From the NCBI GenBank assembly GCA_028288765.1, contig JAQGHQ010000412.1, positions 1 to 64,000 of the forward strand: DNA of 64,000 bases, in the 5' to 3' direction. Numbering within the stretch: the stretch's first letter is position 1; each line of letters begins with the position of its first letter. Source of the stretch: Gemmataceae bacterium. GTDB lineage: Bacteria > Planctomycetota > Planctomycetia > Gemmatales > Gemmataceae. The notes under the pieces were generated by a model. The model was not told where the DNA came from. It ran no database searches and saw only the letters and a program-made list of their open reading frames with translations. Of the stretch, positions 29,980 through 39,094 are shown one piece after another. Made by a program: the position numbers and the translations under genes.

Positions 29980-31311
29980 GTGAAGCAGACCATTCTCATG
30001 GTGGCGGTAACCGCGATCGGCTGCGTCGGGTCGTTCACCCACACCGCCTTCGTCGGGCTGTGCGTGTACATCCTGTACGCGGTCCTCCGCCCGCAGTTCA
30101 TGTGGAAGTGGTCCCTGCCCGACGGCGTCAACTGGTCCCTGTACGTGGCCCTGGCGACCATCGCCGCCACCATCCTGTTCGGCCCCCGGGCCCCCGGGCC
30201 GGTGGCCGGCCGGTGGCCGGCCGGCCCGGTCGTCCTCACCCGCCTGCACGTCCTGTTCCTCCTGTTCGGGGTGTGGATCGGCATCAGCTACCTCCAGGCC
30301 ATCCGGCCCGAGGCCGGCGACTTCCACATGGAGGAGTACGCCAAGCTCTACGTTATGTTCATCGTCGGGATCGTGGCCATCCGGACGGTCGGGCAGGTGT
30401 GGGCGATTTACCTGGTTTACGCCCTGTCCCTGGCGTACATCTCGTACGAGATCAACTTCCTCTACTTCGTGAACGGGTACCTCGGCATCGTCCGGAACGG
30501 GTACGGGGGGCACGACAACAACGGGGCGGGGATGCTCCTGGCGATGGGGGTGCCGCTGTGCGCGTTCGCCTGGGAGGCGTACCGCGGGTGGTACCGGTGG
30601 GCGTTCGCCCTGTTCATCCCGGTCATTATGCACGCGGTCCTGATGACGTACTCCCGCGGGGCGATGGTCTCCCTGATCGTGGCCGCCCCGTTCTGGATCC
30701 TCCGCGGCCGGTACCGCCGGCAGAAGGTGGCCCTCGGGCTGGTGATCCTGGCGATGGTCCCGTTCATGGCCGGGCCGCAGATCCGGGAGCGGTTCTTCTC
30801 CGTCAACGACTACAAGAAGGACGAGGCCGCCCAGAGCCGGCTCACCAGCTGGTTGATCGGCATCCGGATCGCGAACGAACACCCGGTGTTCGGGGTCGGG
30901 GTACGGAACTCCCCGCTCCTGACGTACGATTACGGCGCGGACATGCCCGGCCGGGTGATCCACAGCCAGTACATCCAGCTCGCCGCGGACAACGGCTGGA
31001 TCGGGCTGTTCCTGTACCTCGGGGTCGTCGGGTGTGCCCTCTGGGACCTACAGCGGGTCATCCGGACCGCCCACGGCCGCCCGGACCCGGATTCGGTCCG
31101 GGCGTACCTTGCGGCGGCGGGACTCCAGGGGGCGCTGGTCACCTTCCTGGTCGGGGCCACGTTCCTCTCGTGTGAGGCGTTCGAACCCCAGTACTACCTG
31201 TTCCTGGCGGCCACGCAGCTCCGGCTCATCTACCTATCGGCCCCGGCCCCGGCCGGGTGGGTCGTCCCCCCCGCGCCCGCGCCGCGGGACCCCAGGACCC
31301 TCCCGCGATGA
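29980..31311 (+). CDS. O-antigen ligase/polymerase-like membrane protein (Wzy/WaaL superfamily)
   Basis: Multi-pass; HDNNGAGMLLAMGVPL; TYSRGAMVSL; HPVFGVGVRNSP; HSQYIQLAADNGWIGLFLYL. Confidence 0.85.
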   Translation: MKQTILMVAVTAIGCVGSFTHTAFVGLCVYILYAVLRPQFMWKWSLPDGVNWSLYVALATIAATILFGPRAPGPVAGRWPAGPVVLTRLHVLFLLFGVWIGISYLQAIRPEAGDFHMEEYAKLYVMFIVGIVAIRTVGQVWAIYLVYALSLAYISYEINFLYFVNGYLGIVRNGYGGHDNNGAGMLLAMGVPLCAFAWEAYRGWYRWAFALFIPVIMHAVLMTYSRGAMVSLIVAAPFWILRGRYRRQKVALGLVILAMVPFMAGPQIRERFFSVNDYKKDEAAQSRLTSWLIGIRIANEHPVFGVGVRNSPLLTYDYGADMPGRVIHSQYIQLAADNGWIGLFLYLGVVGCALWDLQRVIRTAHGRPDPDSVRAYLAAAGLQGALVTFLVGATFLSCEAFEPQYYLFLAATQLRLIYLSAPAPAGWVVPPAPAPRDPRTLPR

Positions 31312-32147
31312 AAGTTTCGATCTACACCTACGTCAAGAACGGGCTGTACGGGGACTACCACGTCCTCGCCATGCTCCGCCACCACCTCCCCTTCGCCGAC
31401 GAGATCGTGGTCCACGAGGGGCTATCGACCGACGGCAGTTACGAGGCGATCAAGGACCTGGATCCGAAGATCAAGGTGTTCCGGTCGGACTGGGAGAAGA
31501 ACACCGGGCTGGATTTCATCCGCGGGTTCAAGGACGAAGCCCGGCGCCGGTGTACCGGGGATTGGTGCGTGATGCTCGACGCGGACGAGTTCATCCCGGA
31601 GTGGGAGTTCGGGCCCCTGCGGGCGAAGCTCGCCGCCACCGACGCCCCCCTGGTATCGGCGACGCTGGTGAATTTCTACGGCAACTACAAGGTGTTTCAC
31701 GCGGACCCGCTCAAGTTCCGGATGCCGTGGATGAAGATGCTGATCCACCGGAACCGCCCGGACGTGGAGTTCTGGGGGGACGCGTCGAGCGTCCGGCTGG
31801 CGGGGCGGGAGAGCGAACTGGACTGGGACCCGGGGAAGGCGGCGTTCGTCTGCCACCACTTCGGGTACGTGCGGAAGGCCGCCCGGTTGCGGGAGGCGTG
31901 GCGGAACATGCGGGGGAAGCTTTACAACGCCCCGCCCCCGCGGTTCCGGATCCCCTCGTTCGTCTTCAACCTCTTCCCGCACGACTGGAAGGACCCGGAC
32001 TTCCTCCCGTACCTGCGGGTGTACGACGGGCCGCACATCAAGGCCGTCCGAGACGACCCGGGCGAGTTCGTCCGCGACGGGTTCAAGCTGTACGACTACC
32101 TGAAAGCCCACCCGCCGGCCGGCCCGGACGCCGGGGGGGTCGGATGA
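31308..32147 (+). CDS. Glycosyltransferase family 2
   Basis: VSIYTYVKNGLYGDYHVLAMLRHHLPFADEIVVHEGLSTDGSYE; DWCVMLDADEFIPEWE; ATGA overlap. Confidence 0.85.
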   Translation: MKVSIYTYVKNGLYGDYHVLAMLRHHLPFADEIVVHEGLSTDGSYEAIKDLDPKIKVFRSDWEKNTGLDFIRGFKDEARRRCTGDWCVMLDADEFIPEWEFGPLRAKLAATDAPLVSATLVNFYGNYKVFHADPLKFRMPWMKMLIHRNRPDVEFWGDASSVRLAGRESELDWDPGKAAFVCHHFGYVRKAARLREAWRNMRGKLYNAPPPRFRIPSFVFNLFPHDWKDPDFLPYLRVYDGPHIKAVRDDPGEFVRDGFKLYDYLKAHPPAGPDAGGVG

Positions 32148-33274
32148 CGTCCGCCCGCCCCCTCCGCGTCGGGTTCGTCCTGCACGTGATGCAGGTCGCC
32201 GGGGCCGAGGTCCTCACCCGGGAGATGGTCCGCCGGCTCGCCGGCCGGGTCGTGCCCACAATCTTCTGCCTCGACGCGGTCGGCCGGATCGGCGAGGAGA
32301 TGGTCCGCGCGGGGGTCGACCTGGTCTGCTTCGATCGGAAGCCGGGCCGGGACTGGGGGGTGAGCCGGCGGATGGCCCGGGCCGTCCGCGCGCGCCGGCT
32401 CGACGTCGTCCACGCCCACCAGTACTCGCCGTTTTTTTACGCCGCCCTGGCGAAGCTCCTGTGCCCGCGGCCGAAGCTGGTCCTGACCGAGCACGGCCGC
32501 CACTACCCGGACGCGGTGTCCCCGGTCCGCCGGGCGGTCAACCGGCTCGCCCTCGACCGGCTCGCCGACGCCGTGACGGCGTGCTGTCACTTCAGCGCCG
32601 GGGGGCTGAGCAAGGCGGACGGGTTCGCGGGCGGGCGGATCGAGGTGATCGAGAACGGGATCGAGGTGGACCGGTACGGCCCGGCGGCCGACAAGCCCGG
32701 GCTGAGGCAAGCTCTCGGCCTGGAGCCGGACCGGAAGTACGTGATCCACGTCGCCCGGCATCATCCGGTGAAGGACCAGCCGACGCTCCTTCGCGGGTTC
32801 GCCGCGGCCGTGCCCGGGCTTCCGGGCACCGATCTGCTGATGGTCGGCGACGGGCCGCTCCGGGCGGAGCTGGAGAACCTCGCGGTCGAGCTCCGCATCC
32901 CGGACCGGGTGAAGTTCCTCGGCATCCGGTCGGACATTCCCGACCTCATGCGGGCCGCGGACGTGTTCGCCCTGACGTCGCTGAGTGAGGCGGCGTCGCT
33001 CACCCTCCTGGAGGCGATGGCGACCGGGCTGCCGGCGGTGGTCACGGCCGTGGGCGGGAACGGGGAGATCGTCCGGCACGAGCGGGAAGGGTTGCTCTTC
33101 CCCCGGGGCGATGTCGCCGGGTGCGCAGCTGCCTTCCGCCGGCTCTTCCGGGAGCGGGAGCTGGCGGCGAAACTCGGGGCCGCCGGCCGGGCCCGCGCCC
33201 GGGAGCGATACCGCCTGGACCGCACGGTCGAGGAGTATTACCGGCTGTACTGCCGGTTGACGGGCCGCGCGTAG
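32144..33274 (+). CDS. Glycosyltransferase family 4
   Basis: VIENGIEVDRYGP; HVARHHPVKDQPTLLRGF; SLSEAASLTLLEAMATGLPAVVTAVGGNGEIV. Confidence 0.92.
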   Translation: MTSARPLRVGFVLHVMQVAGAEVLTREMVRRLAGRVVPTIFCLDAVGRIGEEMVRAGVDLVCFDRKPGRDWGVSRRMARAVRARRLDVVHAHQYSPFFYAALAKLLCPRPKLVLTEHGRHYPDAVSPVRRAVNRLALDRLADAVTACCHFSAGGLSKADGFAGGRIEVIENGIEVDRYGPAADKPGLRQALGLEPDRKYVIHVARHHPVKDQPTLLRGFAAAVPGLPGTDLLMVGDGPLRAELENLAVELRIPDRVKFLGIRSDIPDLMRAADVFALTSLSEAASLTLLEAMATGLPAVVTAVGGNGEIVRHEREGLLFPRGDVAGCAAAFRRLFRERELAAKLGAAGRARARERYRLDRTVEEYYRLYCRLTGRA

Positions 33275-33291
33275 GGCCGGCTGTGCCGGCC
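33275..33291. repeat. GGCCGGCTGTGCCGGCC hairpin abutting a stop codon
   Basis: 7-bp perfect arms; same unit at 42735 and 42763. Confidence 0.9.
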
Positions 33292-33343
33292 GATTGTCTC
33301 GTGGCACGGGGCTACAGACCTGTGCCACGGTCGAAACGGCGCG

Positions 33344-34033
33344 ATGAATCAACAGTCGGGCACGACTCCTGACGAATCCTCCCCCGTGACCCATGTCCCG
33401 CCGGTGGAGCCCTCCGCCGTGAAGGAGGCGGCGAAGGCGGCCGTGCGTCTCGTCGCTCTGCTGGCCGTGTTGCCGGTCCTCGTCTCGTTCCGGCTGAACG
33501 CCCTCCTGGTCGGCCGCAACCGGGCGCTCGAATCCGCGACCCAGCTCCTCTCGCTCCTCCCCGGGCTCACCGGTCAGTACCTCCGCCGGGCGTTTCTTCA
33601 GAGGGCTCTCGCGCGGTGCCATCACTCCGCGCTCGTCGAGTTCGGCAGCATCTTTTCCCAGGCCGGCGCGGTCCTCGACGAGAACGTGTACGTCGGCCCG
33701 CGGTGTACGATCGGGCTCGTTCACCTGGAAAAGGACGTGCTGCTCGCGTCCGGCGTGCAGATCCCGTCCGGCGGCAAGACGCACTACTTCGACGACCCGA
33801 CGCGACCGATCCGGGAGCAGGGCGGGGAGCGGCGGGTGGTGCGGGTCGGGGCCGGCGCGTGGGTCGGGGCCGGGGCGATCGTCCTGGCCGACGTGGGGGC
33901 GGGAACGGTCGTCGCCGCCGGGTCCATTGTGACGAGGCCGCTGCCCGACAACGTGATCGCGGCGGGCGTCCCGGCGAAGGTCATCCGCAACCGCTTCGAC
34001 ACCCCCGCGGCCCCGGCCCCCGACCATGCCTGA
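33344..34033 (+). CDS. Left-handed beta-helix (hexapeptide) acyltransferase
   Basis: YVGPRCTIGLVHLEKDVLLASGVQIPSG; GAWVGAGAIVLADVGAGTVVAAGSIVTRPLPDNVIAAGVPAKVIR. Confidence 0.88.
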   Translation: MNQQSGTTPDESSPVTHVPPVEPSAVKEAAKAAVRLVALLAVLPVLVSFRLNALLVGRNRALESATQLLSLLPGLTGQYLRRAFLQRALARCHHSALVEFGSIFSQAGAVLDENVYVGPRCTIGLVHLEKDVLLASGVQIPSGGKTHYFDDPTRPIREQGGERRVVRVGAGAWVGAGAIVLADVGAGTVVAAGSIVTRPLPDNVIAAGVPAKVIRNRFDTPAAPAPDHA

Positions 34034-35255
34034 CCCCGCCCCGCTGATCGTGTTCGCGGACGACTGGGGCCGGCACCCGTCGAGCTGCCAGCACCTCGTC
34101 TCACACCTCTTGCCCCGGCGCCCGGTGGTGTGGGTGAACACGATCGGCACCCGGCCCCCGCGGCTGAACTGGTCCACCGTCGCACGCGGGATCGAGAAGC
34201 TGAAACAGTGGGCGCGGACGAAGCCGGAACCTTCTTCCCCTCCCCGTGTCGGCGCGGGGCGGGGGGAGGGGGTTTCCCCGCACATCCTCAACCCGGCAAT
34301 GTGGCCGTCGTTTCGCTCGCGGGTCGGGCGGGGGCTGAACCGCCGACTGCTGACCCGCGTCCTCCGACCGGTTGCGGAGGCGATGCCCCGGCCGCCGGTC
34401 GTGGTCGCCACGATCCCGCTCGTCGCGGACCTCGTCGGGGCGGTCCCCGCGGCCCGGTGGGTGTACTACTGCGTGGACGACTTCGGCGTCTGGCCCGGGC
34501 TCGACGGCCGGACCATCCGCGGGATGGAGGCCGAACTCGTCGCCAAGGTCGATACCGTGGTCGCGGTCAGCCAGACCCTTCAGGCCCACGTCGCGAAGCT
34601 CGGGAAGCCGTCGCACCTGTTGACCCACGGCGTCGACCTCGACCACTTCAGGAGCCCCGTCGAACCCGACGCCCCCGCGTGGGTCGGCGGCCTTTCGGAA
34701 TTCGCCACCCCGCTCGTCGTCTTCTGGGGCGTGATCGACCGGCGGACCGACCTCGCGTTCGTGCGCCGGCTGGGCGAGGCCATGACCGAGGGCACCATCC
34801 TCCTGGTCGGCCCGCAGGATGACCCTGACCCGGAACTGTTTCGCTTCCCACGGGTCCGTACGCTCCCGCCCATTCCGTACGCCGACCTGCCCGTCCTGGC
34901 CGCGCGGGCGGCGGTGCTGGTCATGCCCTACGCCGACCTGCCGGTCACCCGGGCGATGCAGCCTCTGAAGCTGAAGGAATACCTCGCCACCGGGAAGCCG
35001 GTCGTGGTGCGGAAGCTCCCGGCAACGGAGCTGTGGGCCGACTGCCTCGACGCGGCCGACACCCCGGATGGATTCGCGTCAACCGTGCTGGACCGGCTGC
35101 GGACCGGCGTCCCGGATGCGCAGCGAGCAGCCCGAGCACGGCTCGACGCGGAAGGGTGGGCGGCAAAGGCGGAGGAGTTCGAGCGGTGGATCGACGGGGA
35201 ATCCATGGACGGTCCGACCACGCCCGAACCGCCCAGGGCTCCCGCCCTGGGCTAA
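34026..35255 (+). CDS. Glycosyltransferase family 4/1-like (TuaH-like)
   Basis: PLIVFADDWGRHPSSCQHLVSHLL; VYYCVDDFGVWPGLDG; LLTHGVDLDHF; LPPIPYADLPVLAARAAVLVMPY. Confidence 0.8.
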   Translation: MPDPAPLIVFADDWGRHPSSCQHLVSHLLPRRPVVWVNTIGTRPPRLNWSTVARGIEKLKQWARTKPEPSSPPRVGAGRGEGVSPHILNPAMWPSFRSRVGRGLNRRLLTRVLRPVAEAMPRPPVVVATIPLVADLVGAVPAARWVYYCVDDFGVWPGLDGRTIRGMEAELVAKVDTVVAVSQTLQAHVAKLGKPSHLLTHGVDLDHFRSPVEPDAPAWVGGLSEFATPLVVFWGVIDRRTDLAFVRRLGEAMTEGTILLVGPQDDPDPELFRFPRVRTLPPIPYADLPVLAARAAVLVMPYADLPVTRAMQPLKLKEYLATGKPVVVRKLPATELWADCLDAADTPDGFASTVLDRLRTGVPDAQRAARARLDAEGWAAKAEEFERWIDGESMDGPTTPEPPRAPALG

Positions 35256-35424
35256 GAACGAACGCCCCTCCGGGGCTCCGAGGCGCATTGGCATTAGGTC
35301 TGGGAGCAACGGAACGGAGCGTGTTTTGGAAGCCGCGGAGCGGCGCTCGTGTGTAGCCCAAGGGCGGGGCAACGCGGGGCTCCGGGGGGAATCGTCCCGG
35401 GCCGCCCACCGGCCCGACGATGCC

Positions 35425-37740
35425 CTACTTCGGCGTCCACTTCAGGTGCTTCGCCAGGAACGCATACGATCCCTTCCCAAAGATCCGGTGCCCGCCGGCC
35501 TGGTACTCGATCTCCGTGCGGTCGGCGATCTTCAGCCGGTTCGCGTACAGGTAGCGGACCTTCGCGAACTCGTAGGACACCATTTCGTCCGTGCCCACGC
35601 CGTCGTCGTGCCCGCGCTCGACCATGAACGGCCGCGGGGCGATCAGGTAGGCCATCTCGGCGTAGTTGAACGTATTTCCGAGGTCGAACTCGTACATCTC
35701 GTACTCGCGCGTCCACATGTAGCTGCGGTCCAGGTCGACCGACACGTTCTTCCCGATCCACTCGTTGAAGTCGCCCGAGCAGATGGACAGGCAATACCGC
35801 TTCTCGACCGCCGGCACCCGCACGGCCGTCTTCCCGCCGTAGGAGAGGCCGTAGAACCCGATCCGCTTCGGGTCGACGTTCGGCAGGGTTTCGAGCCAGT
35901 CGAGGGTCCGCTGGTGCTGGCGGATGATGAAGCTGAACAGCGAGAGTTTGAGCGGGTTCGCCTTCCGCTGGAGCTGGCGGAACGTGTTCTCGCCGTAGTA
36001 CGGGTTCTGCGGGGCGTAGACGATGTACCCCTGCTCGACGAGCTTCTTCGAGAACTCGGCGTAGATCGGGTACTTCTCCGGGTCGATGGTGTGCCGCGGG
36101 GTGCCCTCCAGCCCGTGCTGGCAAACCACCACCGGCCGCTTCTCGCCCGGCTTCAGGTCCTTCGGCAGGAGCAGGATGCCGTAGGCGAACACGTCCGGGT
36201 AGACGTCGAGCATCACCTCGTGGCCGGTCCACGTCTTCTCGTCGTACACCTGCCGGGTACGGGGGTTGAGCGGGCCGGTCGGTTCGGGCAGCTTGCCGAT
36301 CACCTCGGAGTGGAAGTAATCGCGGTAGGACTCGGTCGACTTCTCCCAGGCCGTCGGCGACGACGCATCGGCCTTCGCGAAGTACGTCTTGCGGGTGGCG
36401 TCGCTATCGCGCCAGAGCTTCTGGGTGAAGGCCACCAGCTGCTCGAACTGCCGCTTGTGGCGGACGCTCTGGAACCCCTCCGGCCGCGTGTCGGCAACGA
36501 CATCCCCGTCGACCGGGGCGAGGACAATCGGCTTCTCGGCGGACGTAAGGAGTTCCAGGAAGCGTTTCACGGTCTCCGGAAGACCGGGGCCGCGGACCGG
36601 CTGTTGCTCGGCCGGGGGTGCGAAGAAGAGCATCGGCCGGCGGTCGCCCTTCCAGTTCGCGACGAGCGGGTTCAGGACCCGGTCCATTTCCGCTTTCACG
36701 GCCTCGGGAGGTGCCGCCTGGGTCCGCCCCGGAGCTGCGCCCCCGCGGCCCTGCGCCGACGGCGGCCCGGCCGCCGCCTCGAACGGAACCGCCTCGATCA
36801 CCGCGGCCCGGGGCACGATGAGATGGAGGAGATCGCCGTCGCCGAACTCGGTGAGCAACGCCCAGACGTTGTGGTAGATCGGTTCGAGGTCGATCTTCTC
36901 CCGGGGGCCGAACGCCCCGCTGACGCCGGTCGCGGTGATGCGGGTATCGATCGCCCCCGCGTACAGCGCGACCCGGCCGCCCTCGCCGTACCCGAACACC
37001 CCGACCGGGCTGGGCGATTTGAGCTGGAGGAACCAGTCGACCAGCGCGAGGACTTTTTGCACCTCGTACCCGAGGAGCGTTCGGCCCATCTCGTAGGCCA
37101 TCCGGTGGACGAACTCGCGGTGCGGCTGGTTCGTCCGCGGGATGAGGTTGAACTGCCGGTCGATCAGCACCGGGATGACGACGCGGACCCCGTTCTCGGC
37201 GAACCGGCGGGCGAACCGGGCTTCCGGCGGGACGCCCGGGGCAAGCCCGGCGATCTGCTCCGGCGTTTGACCGGCGTCCGGGATCGCGACGACTGTGTAC
37301 ACCGGCGCGGTTGTGGGTTCGAGCAGGAGCCCTTCCCCGTCAACCCCCGGCAGGACGGACCACCGGACGGTGTACGCCTTGAACCGTGGGGTCTCGGCCA
37401 CCAGTGCCGACGGCGAACCGGTACCCCCGACGTACTCGAGCCGTGGGGTGCTGCGGCGGTCCACGACGCCAAGGATGTGCTTCAGCCGTTCGCGGTTCGG
37501 GGCGACCGACTTGGCGTAGGCGTCCGGGGTGGTGAAATCCGTTTTCCAGAGCGCTTTCCGGTTCCCGACGGATGCGGCGTTTTCACGGTCGAGGTACTTG
37601 TGCATCCCGTCGACCATCTTCGCCGCGAGGTCGCCCTCGGCGGTGAGCAGCTGGGTGTTCGGGAGCGGATCGGCCTGAAGCGACGAAGGGGTCAGGCAGA
37701 AAGCGAGACCGAGCACGGCGAACATTCGAGTTCGGTACAT
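35425..37740 (-). CDS. Secreted alpha/beta hydrolase, two-lobed (dienelactone hydrolase/acetylxylan-esterase-like)
   Basis: Signal peptide; VVCQHGLEGTPRH; GFYGLSYGGKTAV; N-terminal half has GVFGYGEGGRVAL. Confidence 0.72.
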   Translation of the reverse strand: MYRTRMFAVLGLAFCLTPSSLQADPLPNTQLLTAEGDLAAKMVDGMHKYLDRENAASVGNRKALWKTDFTTPDAYAKSVAPNRERLKHILGVVDRRSTPRLEYVGGTGSPSALVAETPRFKAYTVRWSVLPGVDGEGLLLEPTTAPVYTVVAIPDAGQTPEQIAGLAPGVPPEARFARRFAENGVRVVIPVLIDRQFNLIPRTNQPHREFVHRMAYEMGRTLLGYEVQKVLALVDWFLQLKSPSPVGVFGYGEGGRVALYAGAIDTRITATGVSGAFGPREKIDLEPIYHNVWALLTEFGDGDLLHLIVPRAAVIEAVPFEAAAGPPSAQGRGGAAPGRTQAAPPEAVKAEMDRVLNPLVANWKGDRRPMLFFAPPAEQQPVRGPGLPETVKRFLELLTSAEKPIVLAPVDGDVVADTRPEGFQSVRHKRQFEQLVAFTQKLWRDSDATRKTYFAKADASSPTAWEKSTESYRDYFHSEVIGKLPEPTGPLNPRTRQVYDEKTWTGHEVMLDVYPDVFAYGILLLPKDLKPGEKRPVVVCQHGLEGTPRHTIDPEKYPIYAEFSKKLVEQGYIVYAPQNPYYGENTFRQLQRKANPLKLSLFSFIIRQHQRTLDWLETLPNVDPKRIGFYGLSYGGKTAVRVPAVEKRYCLSICSGDFNEWIGKNVSVDLDRSYMWTREYEMYEFDLGNTFNYAEMAYLIAPRPFMVERGHDDGVGTDEMVSYEFAKVRYLYANRLKIADRTEIEYQAGGHRIFGKGSYAFLAKHLKWTPK

Positions 37741-37776
37741 GAGGGAAGACCCTGCCTTGCCTTCTTCAGTGATGAG

Positions 37777-37829
37777 ATCGGGTCGAGACCCGATATGGGG
37801 TGGGACCGGTCGGGTCTCGACCCGACCGG
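37777..37829. repeat. Two adjacent palindromes built on GGGTCGAGACCC
   Basis: atcgggtc-ga-gacccgat (37777-37794) and ccggtcgggtc-tc-gacccgaccgg (37806-37829). Confidence 0.85.
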
Positions 37830-37872
37830 CGTGCTCCTACGTGCGCGAGAGCGGCGACCGCATCGGTCCCGC

Positions 37873-39018
37873 TCAGAACAGCTCCAGGACCGGCTTCGCG
37901 GGGTAGACGGCCACGGGCTCGCCGGTCGGAGAGGGGATGGTGGCGGAAGGCGAGATACCGAGGGCGTGGAAGATCGTGGCGACGAGCTCCTGCGGCGTGA
38001 CCGGCCGGTCCGTGGGCTCGGCCCCGATTCCGTCGGACCCCCCGATCACCCGTCCGCCCTTCACCCCGCCGCCGGCGACGATCGCGGTCCAGCACCCGGC
38101 CCAGTGGTCTCGCCCGCCGTTCGCGTTGAGGTGCGGTGTGCGGCCGAACTCGCCGGTGGCGACGACGAGGGTGGAGTCGAGCAACCCGCGGTCTTCCAGA
38201 TCAGTAATCAGATGGGCGAACGCGGTGTCGAAGGCGGGGGCCACGGTGGTGCGGTAGTCGTCCAGGCTGGTGGCCAGCGAGCCGCGGTCGGCGTGGCAGT
38301 CCCAGGAGACGGCGTCGAAGACGGTCGAGTACATGTTGATGGTGACGAACGGCATGCCGAGGCGCGACGTCATCGCGGCCCAGGCGCAGTTCTTCCCGAA
38401 CTCGGAGGCCCCGAGCCGCGAGCAGGGCGACCCGGGCGAACCGTCCGGCCCTCCTCCGTGCCAGACCCCCGGCTCGCGCCCGAGGTGAGCATTTCCCTGG
38501 CCATGACTGATGCTCACCCCGGTGTTGATGTCGAGCGTCGGGATGACGCAATAACCCGCCCGCCCGCCCGCTACGCCTCTCAAGTACGACACCACCGCCC
38601 CCACGCTCGGCCATTCAGGACCGTCGCGGAACAGTCGGCCGGTGTTGAGCAGCTGGAACCCGGCTTCGTGGATCGGCGGGGCGTCGTGGTGCATCGACCG
38701 CACCAGCGCGAACTTGTCCGCCACCGCGGCCATCTTCGGGAAGAGCTCGCTGAGGTAAACACCGGGCACCCGCGTCGGGATCGGGCGGAACGGGCCGCGG
38801 ACCTCGGCCGGGGCATCCGGTTTCGGGTCGAACGTGTCGATATGACTCGGCCCGCCGACGAGGTTGATGGAGATACACGCCTTTGCCTGTCCGGTGGGTC
38901 CGGGAAGCATGGGGTTTGTGCTCCCCGAGACCTGACCCATAATCGGGAGTCCGGCGGCCCCGGCGGCGGTGGCTTTCAGGAAATCGCGGCGGGTCGTGGG
39001 GTGATCGGCGGACGGCAT
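37873..39018 (-). CDS. DUF1501 domain-containing secreted protein (Tat-type leader)
   Basis: TTRRDFLKATAAGAAGLP; INLVGGPSHIDTFDPKPDAP; EFGRTPHLNANGGRDHW. Confidence 0.9.
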   Translation of the reverse strand: MPSADHPTTRRDFLKATAAGAAGLPIMGQVSGSTNPMLPGPTGQAKACISINLVGGPSHIDTFDPKPDAPAEVRGPFRPIPTRVPGVYLSELFPKMAAVADKFALVRSMHHDAPPIHEAGFQLLNTGRLFRDGPEWPSVGAVVSYLRGVAGGRAGYCVIPTLDINTGVSISHGQGNAHLGREPGVWHGGGPDGSPGSPCSRLGASEFGKNCAWAAMTSRLGMPFVTINMYSTVFDAVSWDCHADRGSLATSLDDYRTTVAPAFDTAFAHLITDLEDRGLLDSTLVVATGEFGRTPHLNANGGRDHWAGCWTAIVAGGGVKGGRVIGGSDGIGAEPTDRPVTPQELVATIFHALGISPSATIPSPTGEPVAVYPAKPVLELF

Positions 39019-39094
39019 GGCGTGATCCCGGATTGGGTCGGCGGTTCGCCCCATCGTAACCCCTATGGGCCGAGATGCAACCGACGAGTTCGGG

